In this document: positions 28,810 to 37,997 of the stretch, piece by piece
Layout of the letters: the number at the start of each line of letters is the position of its first letter
Position numbering within the stretch: position 1 is the first letter of the stretch
Assembly: GCF_002211365.1 (NCBI RefSeq)
Contig: NZ_LOKZ01000039.1
Location: 1-64,000 of the forward strand
Length of the DNA stretch: 64,000 nt
Reading direction: 5' to 3'
Source of the DNA: Rhizobium sp. R711
GTDB lineage: Bacteria > Pseudomonadota > Alphaproteobacteria > Rhizobiales > Rhizobiaceae
Notes under the pieces: model-generated
What the model was told of the DNA's origin: nothing
What the model saw: the letters and a program-made list of their open reading frames with translations, nothing else
The model's database searches: none
Program-made: the position numbers and the translations under genes

Positions 28810-28875
28810 CGCCGTTTTGAGGACCAAGTCGATCATTCGGCTTGCGCCCGCAAAAACCGGCAATCCGAAGGTTGA

Positions 28876-29046
28876 TCAGGGGGACAGGCACTCCTCACAG
28901 ATCCCGCAGCAGTCTTCCTCGATGATGGCGCGACGCCCGCAGCAGTCGCATGACGACATCTCAACCCCGCCGCAGGTCTTCCGTTCCGGCGGCAGGATTT
29001 CCATCGTGTCGTCGTCGAAAACGGTCGTGAGAATGAGGTCGTTCAT
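28876..29046 (-). CDS. Cysteine-rich small protein (56 aa), possible zinc-binding
   Basis: Too short for common ORF cut-offs but well supported: GGAG lies seven bases before ATG 29046, and the frame is clean to TGA. The N-terminal half is MNDLILTTVFDDDTMEILPP. The C-terminal half carries clustered cysteines, CDCCGRRAIIEEDCCGICEE, then C53. Two CxxC-type pairs suggest a small zinc finger or rubredoxin-like knuckle. I do not recognise the family. It lies between the 73-aa gene and the VOC gene, in opposite orientation to both. Confidence 0.5.
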   Translation of the reverse strand: MNDLILTTVFDDDTMEILPPERKTCGGVEMSSCDCCGRRAIIEEDCCGICEECLSP

Positions 29047-29267
29047 GTCGAGGCTCCGGGGGATTCCGACTCAAGATGGTGATGCCGGCGCTGGAGACAA
29101 GATGGGCGCCTTGGCGGTTCGAAGCGGACGACGGTTCAGTCGTTGCGGATACTGTACCGGAAGTCTGTGTGTGAGCGGTCTGACGAGGTGCGAAAAAAGT
29201 TCTTTCGCAATGTCGGGAACGATCTTCGTCAGACGTCTTTTAAGCGTTGAGGACGAGGAGAGCCGAC

Positions 29268-29624
29268 ATGACGACGTCCATCACCGTTCAAGGGATTTAC
29301 GCTGCGATCGCCGTACGCGACCTTGAGTCAGCACTCGAATGGTATGCAACGTTCATGGGCCGCCCAGCCGACGACCATCCGTTGCCGCACATGGCGCAGT
29401 GGCGGGACATGGGGACAGCGGGGCTCCAGCTGTGGCGCGACGACGAACGGACGGGAAGCGGGATCATGACGATCGTCGTGCCCAATCTTGCCGCGGAGAA
29501 AGAAAGACTGGCTGCCCAGGGAATCTTGCCCGCTACCGAGGCCAGTGGAGAGTTCGGCGCGGTCGCAAACTTCTTCGACCGGGAAAACAATCGCATCATC
29601 CTCGCTGAGCCGCCGAAGGGCTGA
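29268..29624 (+). CDS. VOC (glyoxalase-like) superfamily protein
   Basis: A 118-residue VOC protein with two beta-alpha-beta-beta-beta repeats (VQGIYAAIAVRDLESALEWY at the start and FFDRENNRIILAEPP at the end). The DRENNRIIL end matches metal-dependent lyase/dioxygenase-type members, where the last Glu would be a ligand. GAGGAG precedes the start. The DUF899 gene follows after 28 bases, so both are probably co-transcribed. The exact reaction is unknown. Confidence 0.88.
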   Translation: MTTSITVQGIYAAIAVRDLESALEWYATFMGRPADDHPLPHMAQWRDMGTAGLQLWRDDERTGSGIMTIVVPNLAAEKERLAAQGILPATEASGEFGAVANFFDRENNRIILAEPPKG

Positions 29625-29652
29625 TCAGCTTGCCGTTCAAGGGAGCGAAGAC

Positions 29653-30357
29653 ATGGACATGTCCAATCTCAAACCCGCTGTAGATCTGGCCGCGATGCGC
29701 GCATCAAGGTTCAAGAACGAAACCCGGGAATATGCGCAGGCCAGGACGAGCCTACTTGCGGAGGAAATCGAGGCGCGGCGGCATCTCACCCGCCTGGCCG
29801 AGCAACGCCGCCGCCTTCCGCCAGGTCCGCTTGTGGAGAAGGACTATCGCTTCAAGGACGAGAACGGAAGCGAGCTCGGTCTTGCCGATCTGTTCGGCAG
29901 GCACGACACACTCGTGACCTACTTCTGGATGTTCGGACCGCAGCGCGAGCGACCCTGCCCGATGTGCACCAACTTTCTCGGTGGCGCGAACGGCAACGGT
30001 GCTGACGTCAAGCAACGCGTCGCCTTCAAGATCATCGGACGCAGCCCCGTCGAGCGGCAGCGCGCCTTCGCCATGGAGCGCGGCTGGCGCGATCTCGATT
30101 TCGTGCAGACCGTCGGCGACGCCTATGCTCGCGATCTCGGGCTTCTGGACGACAAGGGCAACGAGTATCCGGGACTGACCGTCTATCAGAAGGACGGCAG
30201 CAAGGTCCGGGTCTTCTACAATGCCGAGATGCCGGCCGCGGCTGCGGATCCGGGACAGGACCCAAGGGGTTCCGTTGACGTCGCGCCGCTCTGGAACATT
30301 CTCGATCTGACGCCGGCGGGACGTGGCACGGACTGGTATCCGAAGCTCAGCTACTAA
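29653..30357 (+). CDS. DUF899 thioredoxin-like protein
   Basis: A 234-residue DUF899 protein. It has the helical N-terminus (TREYAQARTSLLAEEIEARR), then LADLFGRHDTLVTYFWMFGP and the CPMCTNFLGG motif near position 98-107, with a CxxC-like pair in place of the thioredoxin site. It ends WYPKLSY. The family is linked to peroxiredoxin-like folds without a proven reaction. Start chosen at 29653 with GGAG upstream. It pairs with the VOC gene. Confidence 0.9.
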   Translation: MDMSNLKPAVDLAAMRASRFKNETREYAQARTSLLAEEIEARRHLTRLAEQRRRLPPGPLVEKDYRFKDENGSELGLADLFGRHDTLVTYFWMFGPQRERPCPMCTNFLGGANGNGADVKQRVAFKIIGRSPVERQRAFAMERGWRDLDFVQTVGDAYARDLGLLDDKGNEYPGLTVYQKDGSKVRVFYNAEMPAAAADPGQDPRGSVDVAPLWNILDLTPAGRGTDWYPKLSY

Positions 30358-30464
30358 GAACGGAGGAGATCTCTGGCTGATAAGCAGCAGGCGATCATCG
30401 GTCTGTTATTGCACTGTCGTTTCAAATCGTTGACGCGGGAGACTACCATCACCATCTACGCTCC

Positions 30465-31094
30465 ATGCCAAAGCACGAAAAGAACGACGTGGAGCTCATC
30501 CGGACATGGACGCTTTCTTCTGCGGCCACCATGGGGTCGTACGTGCGCGCGAAAGGAGTACTTCAGGAGCTGCAATCGCGTGTTCCTGCCACGTCGAAGA
30601 AGTCGCTGGCGCTTGATGGAAGCGACATCATCCTCGCCATGCCGGCCGACGACAAAGCCGCGTTCAACGCTGCGACCGCCATCGTCGCGAAGGCGATGAT
30701 GGATATCGAAACTCTGCCCGTCATCCCGCGAGAGATCCAGGACATCCTCACGATCAAGACCAGTGAACGGCATCGCTGGCTTGCAGACGGCCGGCTACCG
30801 AGCGCTGGGACGCGGACCGTACGGCTGAATGGGCGGGCGCGGAGGATCACGTTCCACGTCTTCGATCCAAAGGTGGTCGTAGACCTGCTTGATCGGGGCG
30901 CAATCGACGAGTGGCGGGAAGACGACGTCTCAGCGAAGGCGGAGAACAGGCGGCAGGCTGCGTATCGCGCGAAGCTCAAACGTACGCTCAAAAAGCCGAC
31001 CACCAAACCAAAGAGATCGGCGAAGCAGTCCGATGCTGCGGCCACGGAGCTTCGTGGGTGGGACGAATTCGATATCGACGGCCTGCTGCGGTAA
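30465..31094 (+). CDS. Hypothetical protein (209 aa)
   Basis: A soluble, charged protein. Visible segments include LALDGSDIILAMPADDKAAF, then HRWLADGRLPSAGTRTVRLN and FDPKVVVDLLDRGAIDEWRE, with a lysine/arginine-rich disordered stretch (about 165-195) and a short acidic end WDEFDIDGLLR. The DGRLPSAG block followed by a basic tail could mean DNA binding. No clear ribosome-binding site is seen before ATG 30465, and I do not recognise a family. A T-arm-like motif follows its stop codon. Confidence 0.6.
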   Translation: MPKHEKNDVELIRTWTLSSAATMGSYVRAKGVLQELQSRVPATSKKSLALDGSDIILAMPADDKAAFNAATAIVAKAMMDIETLPVIPREIQDILTIKTSERHRWLADGRLPSAGTRTVRLNGRARRITFHVFDPKVVVDLLDRGAIDEWREDDVSAKAENRRQAAYRAKLKRTLKKPTTKPKRSAKQSDAAATELRGWDEFDIDGLLR

Positions 31095-31454
31095 CCAAAC
31101 CACATTACCACGCCTTGATGGGATACGAACCGCCGTTCGGCGGCCAAGAATCTTCTTAACCTCAACGACTTCGGACATCATAGGAATAGGGGTCATTGAA
31201 GATCACAGCTTTTGCATCTGATGACTTTACCGCCAGCTGCAGCCGGCGCAAACCGGGTCAACTGTCCTGGAGCACCGTTATCATTAGCGCACCAGCACCT
31301 GCGATGTTTGTCAGCTTCTCAAGCCGTTTCAATGGAGTTCCGCGAGTGAAGGCGTCCTCGACGCCGTCAGATGGGCAGCCGGAGGACGAGCCACAATCAT
31401 TTTCGGCAGAGTCTATTGACCGTAATTCGCAACCCTGATTTATGATTTGCGGCA
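31095..31454. other. Intergenic region with one T-arm-like motif
   Basis: No supportable gene. It contains the junction motif at 31111-31140 and the promoter side of the ATPase gene at 31455. Confidence 0.45.
31111..31140 (+). repeat. T-arm-like junction motif, copy 5
   Basis: CGCCTTGATGGGATACGAAC followed by CGCCGTTCGG. It lies 16 bases after the stop of the 209-aa gene and before the ATPase block. Confidence 0.6.
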
Positions 31455-32654
31455 ATGATGATACCTCGCCCCTCTATCGAAACTGCCCTTGAGCGCGCGT
31501 TAGCACGCGCGCCCGTTGTCGCTCTGATCGGCGCGCGTCAGGTTGGCAAGACCACACTCGCCCGCAAGATTGCCGATCGAATAAAAGGCACGATTTATCT
31601 GGATCTGGAACGTATAGGTGACCGCCGCAAACTGGAAGATGCGGAAGCGTTCCTCAAGGCTCAAGTCGGCCATTTGACGGTACTGGATGAAGTGCAGCGG
31701 TTGCCGGCGCTGTTTGCCGAGCTGCGTGGGATCGTTGACGATCGGCGCGCTGGCGGCGAGCGGTCAATGCAATTTCTGTTGCTGGGATCGGCGTCCCTGG
31801 ACCTAATCCAACAGGTATCCGAGACGCTGGCAGGGCGCATAATCTATCTCGAAATGCCGCCAATCGGTGTGGAAGAGGCCGGGGCGGCTTCTATCGACAT
31901 CGACGAGTTGTGGCTGCGCGGCGGCTTCCCCGATAGCCTGACGGCGGCGACGGATGAGGATAGTTATCTCTGGCGACAGGCATTTGTTCGCAGCTACCTT
32001 GAACGCGATGTTCCGATGTTTGCGCCCCGTATGCCAGCCGCGACAATCGGACGGTTTTGGACGATGCTCGCCAACGGCCAAGGAAATACACTTAATAGCG
32101 CGCGGCTTGCCCAAGGTCTGGGTGTATCTGCGCCTATGATTGGCCGCTACATAGATCTCCTTGTTGATCTCATGCTGGTTCGCCGTCTTCAGCCATGGAG
32201 CGGTAATCTTGGCAAGCGTCTTGTGAAGTCACCAAAGATCTATGTCCGCGACAGTGGGCTTGTACATGCTCTTTTGGAAATCGGAACACTTAATCAATTG
32301 TTAGGTCACCCCGTCGTTGGGCCGAGTTGGGAAGGTTTTGTGCTTGAGACGCTTATCCTCGCAGCCGGTCCAGACGTGGCGCCTTTCTTCTACAGGACAG
32401 CCGATGGGGCCGAGATCGACCTCGTCATTGAACAAGCTGGAAAGGCTAAGGTGGCGATCGAGGTCAAGCGTGCCAGCGCTCCACAAGCTGAGCGCGGCTT
32501 CTTTGTGGCTTGTGACGATCTGGAGATAGAAAACAGGATCGTCGTTGGCGCAGGAGCGGCTAATTATCAGGCGAAGGGCGGGGTCAAGGTGCGCACACTG
32601 CAGTCGGCTGTGAAAGAGGTCCGGGAAATCCTGAGATCACCGTTCGCGGCGTAA
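31455..32654 (+). CDS. AAA ATPase of the AAA_14/DUF4143 family
   Basis: A 399-residue stand-alone protein with Walker A GARQVGKT (26-33), Walker B LTVLDEVQ (D78-E79) and a C-terminal DUF4143 domain. The latter ends with a nuclease-like pattern (EIDLVIE ... AIEVKRA) that resembles the PD-(D/E)xK signature D-x(n)-E-x-K. These proteins are widespread, often near toxin-antitoxin genes, and their role is not settled; some were proposed to act in DNA transactions or defence. It is intact. No partner gene is adjacent on the same strand. Confidence 0.9.
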   Translation: MMIPRPSIETALERALARAPVVALIGARQVGKTTLARKIADRIKGTIYLDLERIGDRRKLEDAEAFLKAQVGHLTVLDEVQRLPALFAELRGIVDDRRAGGERSMQFLLLGSASLDLIQQVSETLAGRIIYLEMPPIGVEEAGAASIDIDELWLRGGFPDSLTAATDEDSYLWRQAFVRSYLERDVPMFAPRMPAATIGRFWTMLANGQGNTLNSARLAQGLGVSAPMIGRYIDLLVDLMLVRRLQPWSGNLGKRLVKSPKIYVRDSGLVHALLEIGTLNQLLGHPVVGPSWEGFVLETLILAAGPDVAPFFYRTADGAEIDLVIEQAGKAKVAIEVKRASAPQAERGFFVACDDLEIENRIVVGAGAANYQAKGGVKVRTLQSAVKEVREILRSPFAA

Positions 32655-33377
32655 GCACTAATTATGGAACTGACGTGGTGAGCTTGGCTTTTGAAAAAAT
32701 AGGATTCACGCCTCGTCGCCTCAACAGAGGAACGAAAGAACGCAGTCGACCTATTATCGACAAAGCCAGTTCCTGGCGATCGGACCTTGTCCTGATCGCT
32801 TCTCTGCGCAGGCAGCGGTCCGCCGGTAACCTTGCCCCCAGATTTATCCAGCTTTGAGTTTCCTCCAGCGGTATTTTGAAGTGCTCCCGATTTTGGGCCA
32901 GCGGGAGAGCTGGAATTTCCGGCGCCATGAAATCGGCGCCAAGACGGTGACGTTCAAGGTTCAGCCAGATCACCCGCAGCAAGACCGTTCCGGCAGCTCC
33001 GCCAGTGATCGGCGATCGCGAGCCCCCAACTTCTCGGAGTTTAGAAATCAACGATCTCTCGCGCACTCAATGATGACCCCGGATTCCGGGAGACAAGCGA
33101 TGCGAAATAAAGCGACGCCATCAAGCTTGGCCATACCCCAAACGCGATCGCCCGACCTTGTCGGGCTCGCCACAACCGAGAAACTGCACATTCGGAGCCG
33201 AGCAGTTTAAATACTATCCAAAAGTGTAAAAAGACACGGGTCTCCGACGAAAGTCAACTGGCAAGGTGGACGAGTACTCCCCCGGTTTGAGACGCTATGT
33301 GTTTAATCTATTTGATAATGGTCAATCCTTTGGAAAACCGCGACGGCACGGATTGGGCGTTAAAGATATCGAATTAT
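32655..33377. other. Region without a recognisable gene
   Basis: More than 700 bases with only overlapping, unrecognised frames (a 134-codon frame on the minus strand at 32662-33066 and a 118-codon frame on the plus strand). The part 33200-33400 is AT-rich. No motif, repeat or RNA gene could be supported. Confidence 0.4.
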
Positions 33378-33857
33378 TTAAAATATTTCCCCTTCCCCGT
33401 CGAAATTTGACAAAGAAAGTTGCGAACGAACCTCAAAGTCTTGCCACGGGTCGACTACGATCACGCCGGTACCATCGAAATCCTGAACATTACGCGTGAC
33501 TACAGTTAGACCGTGAACCAGCGCGGTCGCGGCGATCAAAGCATCAGCCTCGTTGCGGCGGTCCGGAATATGTAAGTGGGCACAACGCGTTGCTATCGCG
33601 TCATCGATTGGCAGAACTCGCTCGGCGAATTCAGGGCGAACACGGCTATCCATCCATCCTCGCAAGCGAGAGCCCTGGGCAGCGTCGCGACGCTGGATGG
33701 TTAATATCCCACGCTCAATTTCCAGGATCGTAATTGCGGAAATGAACAAGACATTGGAATCTTGCGCACCGACCCACTTCGTCACATTGGGATCGGCCTT
33801 ACCGTCTCCAACTTTGCGCAACTCGGAGACGACGTTTGTATCCAGCAGGTACTTCAA
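33378..33857 (-). CDS. VapC-like PIN-domain ribonuclease toxin, second copy
   Basis: A 159-residue PIN protein paralogous to the toxin at 371-796: LLDTNVVSELRKV with D6, ILEIERG with E46, ADALIAATA with D105, and VTRNVQDFDGTG with D126. It extends about 18 residues beyond the usual end (FEVRSQLSLSNFDGEGEIF), perhaps by loss of the original stop. Its ATG overlaps the antitoxin stop by four bases. Predicted endoribonuclease, held inactive by the antitoxin. Confidence 0.9.
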   Translation of the reverse strand: MKYLLDTNVVSELRKVGDGKADPNVTKWVGAQDSNVLFISAITILEIERGILTIQRRDAAQGSRLRGWMDSRVRPEFAERVLPIDDAIATRCAHLHIPDRRNEADALIAATALVHGLTVVTRNVQDFDGTGVIVVDPWQDFEVRSQLSLSNFDGEGEIF

Positions 33858-34108
33858 GACAGATCGACCTCGCGAGGTGCAATCTCGGCTCTCGGTAAAT
33901 CTAATTCGATCGTCGACAAACCAGGCATTGAAAGAGTATCGACGAGATTCCGTCGCTTGCCGGTCAGGCGGACGAATTCGCTGTACGTCATCAACACATG
34001 GGACGGCTTCCCGCGATCTGTAATAACTACAGGTCCTCTTTTGGCAGCCTTCTTTGCCTTACTGACGTCGTGGTTCAACTCCCGGCTAGACAAACTTGTG
34101 ATGCTCAT
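33854..34108 (-). CDS. Phd/YefM-type antitoxin, second copy
   Basis: An 84-residue antitoxin with SSRELNHDVSKAKKA, GPVVITDRGKPSHVLMTY and a C-terminal VDLS tail, equal in length to the antitoxin at 796-1050 and clearly paralogous. A GGAGG ribosome-binding site lies six bases before ATG 34108. It should repress its own promoter through the inverted repeat just upstream and bind the PIN toxin through its C-terminal half. Confidence 0.9.
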   Translation of the reverse strand: MSITSLSSRELNHDVSKAKKAAKRGPVVITDRGKPSHVLMTYSEFVRLTGKRRNLVDTLSMPGLSTIELDLPRAEIAPREVDLS

Positions 34109-34119
34109 AGAATGCCTCC

Positions 34120-34139
34120 ATGTAGGAACATACCTACAT
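34120..34139. promoter_or_regulatory. Inverted-repeat operator candidate for the second VapBC-like pair
   Basis: ATGTAGG-AACATA-CCTACAT, a perfect 7-bp inverted repeat with a 6-bp spacer, starts 12 bases upstream of the antitoxin start. It has no similarity to the palindrome of the first pair, so the paralogous antitoxins probably do not cross-regulate. Confidence 0.6.
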
Positions 34140-34178
34140 ATATGATATTATTGACTGTGGAGCAATATCCAAGATAGC

Positions 34179-34215
34179 CGCCTTGATGGGAGTAGAACCA
34201 ACGACCCTGCTGTTA
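34179..34215 (+). repeat. T-arm-like junction motif, copy 6
   Basis: GCCTTGATGGGAGTAGAACC followed by AACGACCCTGCTGTTAC. Its extended match to the reverse complement of threonine-type tRNA 3' halves (GAGGGAGTCGAACC, then CGACCTGCTGATTAC, from memory) is the longest of the set. It marks the left border of the catabolic island. Confidence 0.6.
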
Positions 34216-34405
34216 CGTTTGAAATTCCTCAATATCGATACCTGACTCTTGCGCCTTGGGAATCTTAGTAGTCCAGCCATCGGTGAACTTCTTAAGGTCG
34301 GCCGCAGCTACAGCTTGCAGCTCTATATCAACGTTCGCACAGTAGTTAAATGGAAGGTGCTTCAGCCTCCACCGGGGGCTATTCATAACTAAGGGTTTTT
34401 TGCGA

Positions 34406-35323
34406 TTATCCGAAAGACTGCGAGGCGAGTGCAAATACGATCGGAGCACCTGTGCTCGGCCCCCCATATAAGGCGCTCTCAGAAGAAACCATGGTGGTCA
34501 CGGCGTCGAAGACTGACATTCCGCTTTGCTGGATAAAACTGCCGAACGGTCCGGCACCAAAATGGGTGTCGAGGCGCAAAAAACTGCCGACATGGGCTAC
34601 GACATGCGGATGAACGACGGCAATCGCGTCTTCCTCGCAATAAGCGACGACAGGACCGACGACGTGACCGCGGCCAAACCGGCGCCGCATGGAGTAAGCC
34701 ATTAGCCTGCCACCGTCATAAAGACCGTAGCAGATGGAGCTTTCAAACAATCGCTTGAGGTGTTCATAGCGCCGCGTACCGAAAGCGGGCTCATCCAAGG
34801 CCGTAACAACGTCCAGATCGCTGCATTCGAGCCGCCTCAGGTCAAGCCCTTGCCTGATATCAGCCGCCTGAGGCACGGATAGAATTTCCCCTTGACACTG
34901 AAAGACCGTCTGTTTCGGCATAAATCCAAAAGTTGCGCATATCCGGCGCGCCGCTCTTGTCGCATTCAGCCGTATCCGTTCATGGTGGCATTCTTCCAGC
35001 ATCCGCTTAACCAGCCACTCCGCCGCACCATTAGTCTGCAGGCGCGGCGCGGTGATAAGCATCCCGAACGTGGCGAAATTCTCTCCGTGTGGAAACCACA
35101 TGGTCGAGCCCGAAACCCTGCCGATTTCGTCAAGCGCCACGAAGCCGCGGCCGACATCCCGTAGATGCTGCCAGTCCTGCGATCGATGCGGCCATCCGAC
35201 TGACATCGAGAGAGCTTGAAGTTGAGACAGAGAGACTTCTGAGATGTCGGCAAAGCGCAGTTCGAATGCATCGACATGCAGTTTTTCGGGTACTTTTGTA
35301 TCCATTCGCAATCCAACCGCCAT
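34406..35323 (-). CDS. Two-domain GNAT N-acetyltransferase
   Basis: A 305-residue protein with an N-terminal GNAT domain (VGWPHRSQDWQ, then FATFGMLITAPRLQTNGAAE covering the acetyl-CoA-binding loop) and a C-terminal Acetyltransf_18-like domain (FGRGHVVGPVVAYCEEDAIA). ATG 35323 is preceded by AGGAAG at good spacing; the frame stays open far upstream but overlaps the divergent deacetylase gene. A paralogue with the same architecture is at 44529-45368. It is divergent from an ArgE-like deacetylase, suggesting acetylation and deacetylation of one metabolite. The acceptor is unknown. Confidence 0.85.
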   Translation of the reverse strand: MAVGLRMDTKVPEKLHVDAFELRFADISEVSLSQLQALSMSVGWPHRSQDWQHLRDVGRGFVALDEIGRVSGSTMWFPHGENFATFGMLITAPRLQTNGAAEWLVKRMLEECHHERIRLNATRAARRICATFGFMPKQTVFQCQGEILSVPQAADIRQGLDLRRLECSDLDVVTALDEPAFGTRRYEHLKRLFESSICYGLYDGGRLMAYSMRRRFGRGHVVGPVVAYCEEDAIAVVHPHVVAHVGSFLRLDTHFGAGPFGSFIQQSGMSVFDAVTTMVSSESALYGGPSTGAPIVFALASQSFG

Positions 35324-35542
35324 TCGATCTTCCTGCTGCTTATTCGCGCAAGCCGGCATCATGTTTGGCGAGCTTAGCCGAGACCGCGCGAAACATTTCA
35401 CTGCGTATGCAAATACCGACGCAAGAATTGACCGTATGAGCCACGCTTTCGGCAGGTATTCTTCTGACAGACGCCTAATCTTCTCGTTGATCACAACCTC
35501 ACTCGCACAGACGAGGACGGCAATCGGAGATTGGCAACACCA

Positions 35543-36667
35543 ATGCAGGCACTGGATATCCTGGCAAAGCTGGTCGCTTTCGATTCCGTCGTCGGAACGC
35601 CGAATGCTGAAATCGTAGAGTGGATCAGTACCTATCTGAAGTCCTTCGGTGCCACCGTCGATATTATTCCCGGCCCCGAGGGTGACAGGTCGAACCTCTT
35701 CGCCACCATCGGCCCTCGCAACAAACCGGGCTATGTCCTCTCCGGACACATGGATGTCGTGCCCGCCAACGAGGCGGGATGGGCGAGCGATCCCTTCGCG
35801 CTTCGGGTCGATGGCGAGAGGCTGTATGGCCGCGGCACCAGCGACATGAAGGGCTTTCTGGCCGCGTCTCTGGCGGCTGCGCCGATGCTCGCGGCAAGCC
35901 CCCTCGCGCGGCCAATCCATTTTGCTTTTTCCTATGATGAGGAAGCCGGCTGCCGTGGCGTGCCGCATCTCATTGCGCGCCTGCCGGAGCTTTGCCAAAC
36001 GCCGCTCGGCGTCATCGTCGGCGAACCCAGCAACATGCGCGCCATCCTTGCACACAAGGGGAAATCCGCCGCCCGCATCACCCTGAAGGGACGCTCCGGT
36101 CATTCGTCGCGGCCCGACCTCGGCCTCAACGCCATCCATGCCGCCGCCGAGGTCTTGCAGGCAGCCGTTTCGACCGCCCATTCTCTTGCCCAAGGGCCGT
36201 TCGAAGCGAAGTTCGAGCCGCCTTATTCATCAGTCTCGGTCGGTACCATTCACGGCGGGCAGGCCCTCAACATCATTCCGGATCTCTGTATGCTCGAGGT
36301 CGAAGCAAGGGCAATTTCCGGCGCAGACCCGGCAGCACTGCTCTTACCGGTACACGAGGCCGTTGCCGTGCTTGAAAACCGAGGATTCCAGGTCCAATGG
36401 GAGGAGCTGAGCTCCTATCCCGCCCTTTCCCTTCCAAGGGCAGCCCCCCTTGCCGGCCTGCTGACCGAACTGACTGATATTGAGCCGCTGGCGGCCGTCA
36501 GCTACGGCACCGAAGCCGGGCTTTACCAGCGTGCCGGCCTGGAGGCGATCATTTGCGGTCCGGGCGACATCGGGCGCGCGCACAAGCCGAACGAATTCAT
36601 CCTCATGGACGAACTCGCTGCCTGCCAGGCCATGATCGAGGGTCTCGGCAGTCGTTGCCTGGCCTGA
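35543..36667 (+). CDS. M20-family N-acyl amino acid deacetylase (ArgE-like)
   Basis: A 374-residue M20 metallopeptidase of acetylornithine-deacetylase type. Metal and catalytic residues are visible: SGHMDVVP (H69, D71), GRGTSDMKG (D101) and YDEEAGCRG (E133-E134). The dimerisation insert SGHSSRPDLG follows. It removes an acyl group from an amino acid-like compound. It is the first gene of a plus-strand operon continuing with the hydroxyacid dehydrogenase after 27 bases. An alternative TTG start lies 12 bases upstream. A catabolic rather than arginine-biosynthetic role is inferred from the neighbours. Confidence 0.9.
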   Translation: MQALDILAKLVAFDSVVGTPNAEIVEWISTYLKSFGATVDIIPGPEGDRSNLFATIGPRNKPGYVLSGHMDVVPANEAGWASDPFALRVDGERLYGRGTSDMKGFLAASLAAAPMLAASPLARPIHFAFSYDEEAGCRGVPHLIARLPELCQTPLGVIVGEPSNMRAILAHKGKSAARITLKGRSGHSSRPDLGLNAIHAAAEVLQAAVSTAHSLAQGPFEAKFEPPYSSVSVGTIHGGQALNIIPDLCMLEVEARAISGADPAALLLPVHEAVAVLENRGFQVQWEELSSYPALSLPRAAPLAGLLTELTDIEPLAAVSYGTEAGLYQRAGLEAIICGPGDIGRAHKPNEFILMDELAACQAMIEGLGSRCLA

Positions 36668-36694
36668 TGCGGCAAGAGCGAGGGATAGAAGCCC

Positions 36695-37618
36695 ATGACG
36701 TTCCTTTTCAATTCGGATGCCCGTCGAGGTCATATCTTCCACGAAGCTTTCGCCCGCGAGCTGTCGGATCTCGCCTTCTCCATGGATCCGACGTCGGTCG
36801 ATCCAGACGCCGTGCGCTATCTGATCACCTGGACGGTTCCGGACGACTTGCCGCGCTATCGCAATCTCGAAGTTCTGTTTTCCATCGGCGCCGGTATCGA
36901 CCAGTTCAATACGGCGCATGTCCCCGATCACGTAAAAGTCGTCCGGATGGTCGAAGACGGCATCACTCGCATGATGCAGGAATATGTGACGCTTGGCGTC
37001 CTTTCGCTCCACCGCAACCTGCCCGCCTATCTCAGCCACCAGCGCCGCCAGGTCTGGAATGCCTTGCCACAGGTTCAGGCTCACGAGCGTCGCATCGGCG
37101 TGCTGGGGCTCGGGAACCTTGGCCAGGCCGTGCTCGAAAGATTGAAGCCGTTCGGCTTTGTGCTTTCCGGCTGGAGCCGCAGCCAACACGAACTGGAAGG
37201 CGTTGCCTGCTTTGCCGGCGAAGCGGGACTCCGGGCCATGCTTTCTGAAACCGATCTCCTGATCTGCCTTCTGCCACTGACTGACGAGACCCTCGGTTTT
37301 CTCAATGCCGATCTCTTCGAGAAACTGCCACAAGGCGCGGGTCTCGTGCATGTCGGTCGCGGGCCGCAGCTCGTGTCGGAAGATCTCCTGGTCGCGCTCG
37401 ACAATGGCCAGCTTGCCGGCGCCGTGATCGATGTCACCGATCCCGAACCGCTGCCGGCCGGACATCCATTCTGGAGCCACGAGCGTATCCTGCTGACGCC
37501 GCATATCGCAAGCGTCACCCAGCCCCATAGCGCCGCGCGCGCCGTCATCGACAATATCAAGCGGATCCGGGCGGGCTTGGACCCGCTCGGCCTCGTCGAC
37601 CGCCGACGTGGCTATTGA
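36695..37618 (+). CDS. D-2-hydroxyacid dehydrogenase (GhrA-like)
   Basis: A 307-residue NAD(P)-dependent dehydrogenase with Rossmann motif GLGNLG (138-143) and catalytic R222 (HVGRGP), E251 (DPEPLP) and H270 (LTPHIAS). The layout resembles glyoxylate/hydroxypyruvate reductase A, interconverting 2-oxo- and 2-hydroxyacids. GAGGG lies nine bases before ATG. The cupin follows 22 bases later. In this operon it could reduce a 2-oxoacid released by amine oxidation. Confidence 0.9.
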   Translation: MTFLFNSDARRGHIFHEAFARELSDLAFSMDPTSVDPDAVRYLITWTVPDDLPRYRNLEVLFSIGAGIDQFNTAHVPDHVKVVRMVEDGITRMMQEYVTLGVLSLHRNLPAYLSHQRRQVWNALPQVQAHERRIGVLGLGNLGQAVLERLKPFGFVLSGWSRSQHELEGVACFAGEAGLRAMLSETDLLICLLPLTDETLGFLNADLFEKLPQGAGLVHVGRGPQLVSEDLLVALDNGQLAGAVIDVTDPEPLPAGHPFWSHERILLTPHIASVTQPHSAARAVIDNIKRIRAGLDPLGLVDRRRGY

Positions 37619-37640
37619 TCTCAAGCCCGAAAGGAACCCT

Positions 37641-37997
37641 ATGTCCCTCCTGAAGACGATTGATCCCAACCCCGCCTTCACACCGCGCGAAAACGTTGTC
37701 GCTCCCGAACGGCTGATCTCGGGCGATCCGAAGCTCAAGACCTGGGCGCAGGATAGCGCCCGCAACGAGACGGTGCACACCGGCGTATGGGAGGCGACCC
37801 CCGGTGTCAGCCACTCGATCAAGGGCGAAACCTTCGAATTCTGCCATATTCTCTCCGGCGTCGTCGAATTGACGCCGGAAGGCGGCGCGCCCGTCGTCTA
37901 TAGAGCCGGCGACAGCTTCGTCATGAAACCGGGCTTCGTCGGAATCTGGAAGACGATCGAAACGGTCCGGAAGATCTACGTGACCGTCACCCCTTGA
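37641..37997 (+). CDS. Single-domain cupin protein
   Basis: A 118-residue cupin of the DUF861-like type (SIKGETFEFCHILSGVVELT, then YRAGDSFVMKPGFVGIWKTI). The first cupin motif is GETFEFCHILSGVVELTPE, so a His and Glu are available, but metal binding is not certain. Members near amino-acid catabolic genes include (S)-ureidoglycine aminohydrolase-like proteins. AAGGAA precedes the ATG. It is the third gene of the operon; the exact role is unknown. Confidence 0.85.
   Translation: MSLLKTIDPNPAFTPRENVVAPERLISGDPKLKTWAQDSARNETVHTGVWEATPGVSHSIKGETFEFCHILSGVVELTPEGGAPVVYRAGDSFVMKPGFVGIWKTIETVRKIYVTVTP

Noticed and set aside
34179..34215. Possible tRNA-Thr gene at the left border of the island
   Set aside because: Only the 3' half is recognisable, the T-stem does not pair and no anticodon or D-arm follows, so it is listed as a tRNA-like repeat.
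35324..36193. Upstream extension of the GNAT frame on the minus strand
   Set aside because: It is antisense to the ArgE-like gene and adds no recognisable domain; ATG 35323 has a good ribosome-binding site.
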